Source: Ignavibacteriota bacterium
GTDB lineage: Bacteria > Bacteroidota > Ignavibacteria > UBA10030 > UBA6906
Length of the DNA stretch: 7,392 nt
NCBI GenBank assembly: GCA_016209805.1
Contig: JACQVJ010000209.1
Location: 1 to 7,392 of the forward strand
Reading direction: 5' to 3'
Part shown: positions 6,735 to 7,392 of the stretch, piece by piece
Numbering within the stretch: position 1 is the first letter of the stretch
Layout: every line of letters starts with the position of its first letter
Notes under the pieces: generated by a model
Seen by the model: the letters and a program-made list of their open reading frames with translations, nothing else
Database searches by the model: none
Told to the model about the DNA's origin: nothing
Made by a program: the position numbers and the translations under genes

Positions 6735-7392
6735 TCACGCCGGACGGATAACGACGGTGGAGAATCGAGGTTCCCGGAACAGATCATTTGCCACGCGGTT
6801 GATGGACTCCGGCGTGACCGCGTCCACTTTCTTGAGAACCGAATCGAGCGATGTGTACGTGTTGAAGTACAGCTCCCCGCTGCCGAGCCGCGTCATTCGC
6901 CCAGACATGTTCTCCAGACCCAACATCATCACACCCTTGATCTGCGACTTCGTCCGCTCCAATTCAGCGCGAGAAACCATCTTCGTCTTGAGCTTGTCGA
7001 GTTCCTTGCGGATCAAATCGATCGAATTGTCGATGTTCTTCTTGTCTGTACCGATGTACGCGCCGAACTCACCGGTGTCGCTGAGCATGTTCACAAACGA
7101 ATAGACTGTGTATGCAAATCCGTATTTTTCACGGATGTTTTGATACAACCGGGAGCTCATCCCCTCACCGAGCAGGGCATTCATCACCATCAGGGGATAC
7201 CGGTCCTTATGCTTGACGCTGTATGCAACCGTGCCGAGGCAAACGTGTGCCTGGTTAATAGGACGCTGGTATTCCACAAACGAGGACTTCGTAAGACGGT
7301 TGGGCCCGGGGAGACGTTTGATGTCCGCCTGAGGAGCCGGCAGATGACATAGCGATTTATCAACCAACTTCACCAGCTCCACGTGGTCCACA
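6735..7392 (-). CDS. M16 family (insulinase / processing peptidase-like) protein, 5' end beyond window
   Basis: The last 218 codons of a gene that enters from the right edge; the true start and any zinc-binding HxxEH site are outside the window. The GTG at 7389-7391 is an internal valine, not a convincing start. The visible part is the C-terminal domain of an M16B-type protein (usually about 410-430 residues). The block at 75-99 (GEGMSSRLYQNIREKYGFAY, then TVYSF) is the conserved Arg/Tyr region that helps to bind substrate in this clan, preceded by QAHVCLGTVAYSVKHKDRYP at 47-66. The tail has the usual helical repeat (ELERTKSQIKG, then ITPESINRVA-like VTPESINRVANDLF). It could be an active peptidase or the non-catalytic partner of a two-subunit pair; which one cannot be told without the N-terminal half. 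The stop codon is 64 bases before the aminotransferase start, and both lie on the same strand. Confidence 0.92.
   Translation of the reverse strand, partial: VDHVELVKLVDKSLCHLPAPQADIKRLPGPNRLTKSSFVEYQRPINQAHVCLGTVAYSVKHKDRYPLMVMNALLGEGMSSRLYQNIREKYGFAYTVYSFVNMLSDTGEFGAYIGTDKKNIDNSIDLIRKELDKLKTKMVSRAELERTKSQIKGVMMLGLENMSGRMTRLGSGELYFNTYTSLDSVLKKVDAVTPESINRVANDLFREPRFSTVVIRPA

Noticed and set aside
1..7392. Search for a novel defence, mobile or biosynthetic system
   Set aside because: Every base outside short gaps belongs to one of six recognisable protein families. No direct or inverted repeats, integrase, transposase, toxin-antitoxin pair or RNA gene was seen by eye.

Overview
All six genes in this window lie on the minus strand and are packed end to end, with gaps of 25 to 85 bases. 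In transcription order (right to left) they are: the C-terminal half of an M16 (insulinase/processing-peptidase) metallopeptidase cut by the right edge; an alanine-aminotransferase-type PLP enzyme; three complex I genes, nuoG, nuoH and nuoI; and the first 617 residues of a secreted M14 zinc carboxypeptidase that runs open through the left edge. No RNA gene, mobile element, CRISPR array or repeat array was seen.

The organism is a bacterium with a respiratory NADH:quinone oxidoreductase and a moderate GC content. The mixture of features (a short NuoG that keeps N7-cluster cysteines, a secreted M14 peptidase with a prodomain-like N-terminus, a TPEFG-type catalytic end and an extra beta-rich C-terminal part, and M16 peptidases) is reminiscent of the FCB group, for example Ignavibacteria or Chlorobi relatives. 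This is an inference from gene style, not a demonstrated placement.

Region by region: 6735-7392 is the M16 peptidase end. 5237-6670 is the aminotransferase. 3541-5211 (nuoG), 2480-3499 (nuoH) and 1937-2446 (nuoI) are a partial complex I cluster: the electron-wiring subunit, the quinone-site membrane subunit and the N6a/N6b ferredoxin-like subunit. The window shows no nuoF immediately upstream of nuoG and no nuoJ downstream of nuoI, so the other subunits must be encoded elsewhere. 1-1851 is the carboxypeptidase, separated from nuoI by 85 bases with no visible terminator.

Most of the content is core metabolism and respiration. The points that stand out are the compact NuoG, which lacks much of the molybdopterin-like domain but keeps the fourth cubane's ligands with exact spacing; the isolated GHI block; and an arginine at the specificity position of the M14 peptidase, which predicts a preference for acidic C-terminal residues. 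I did not find evidence of a previously undescribed multi-gene system.
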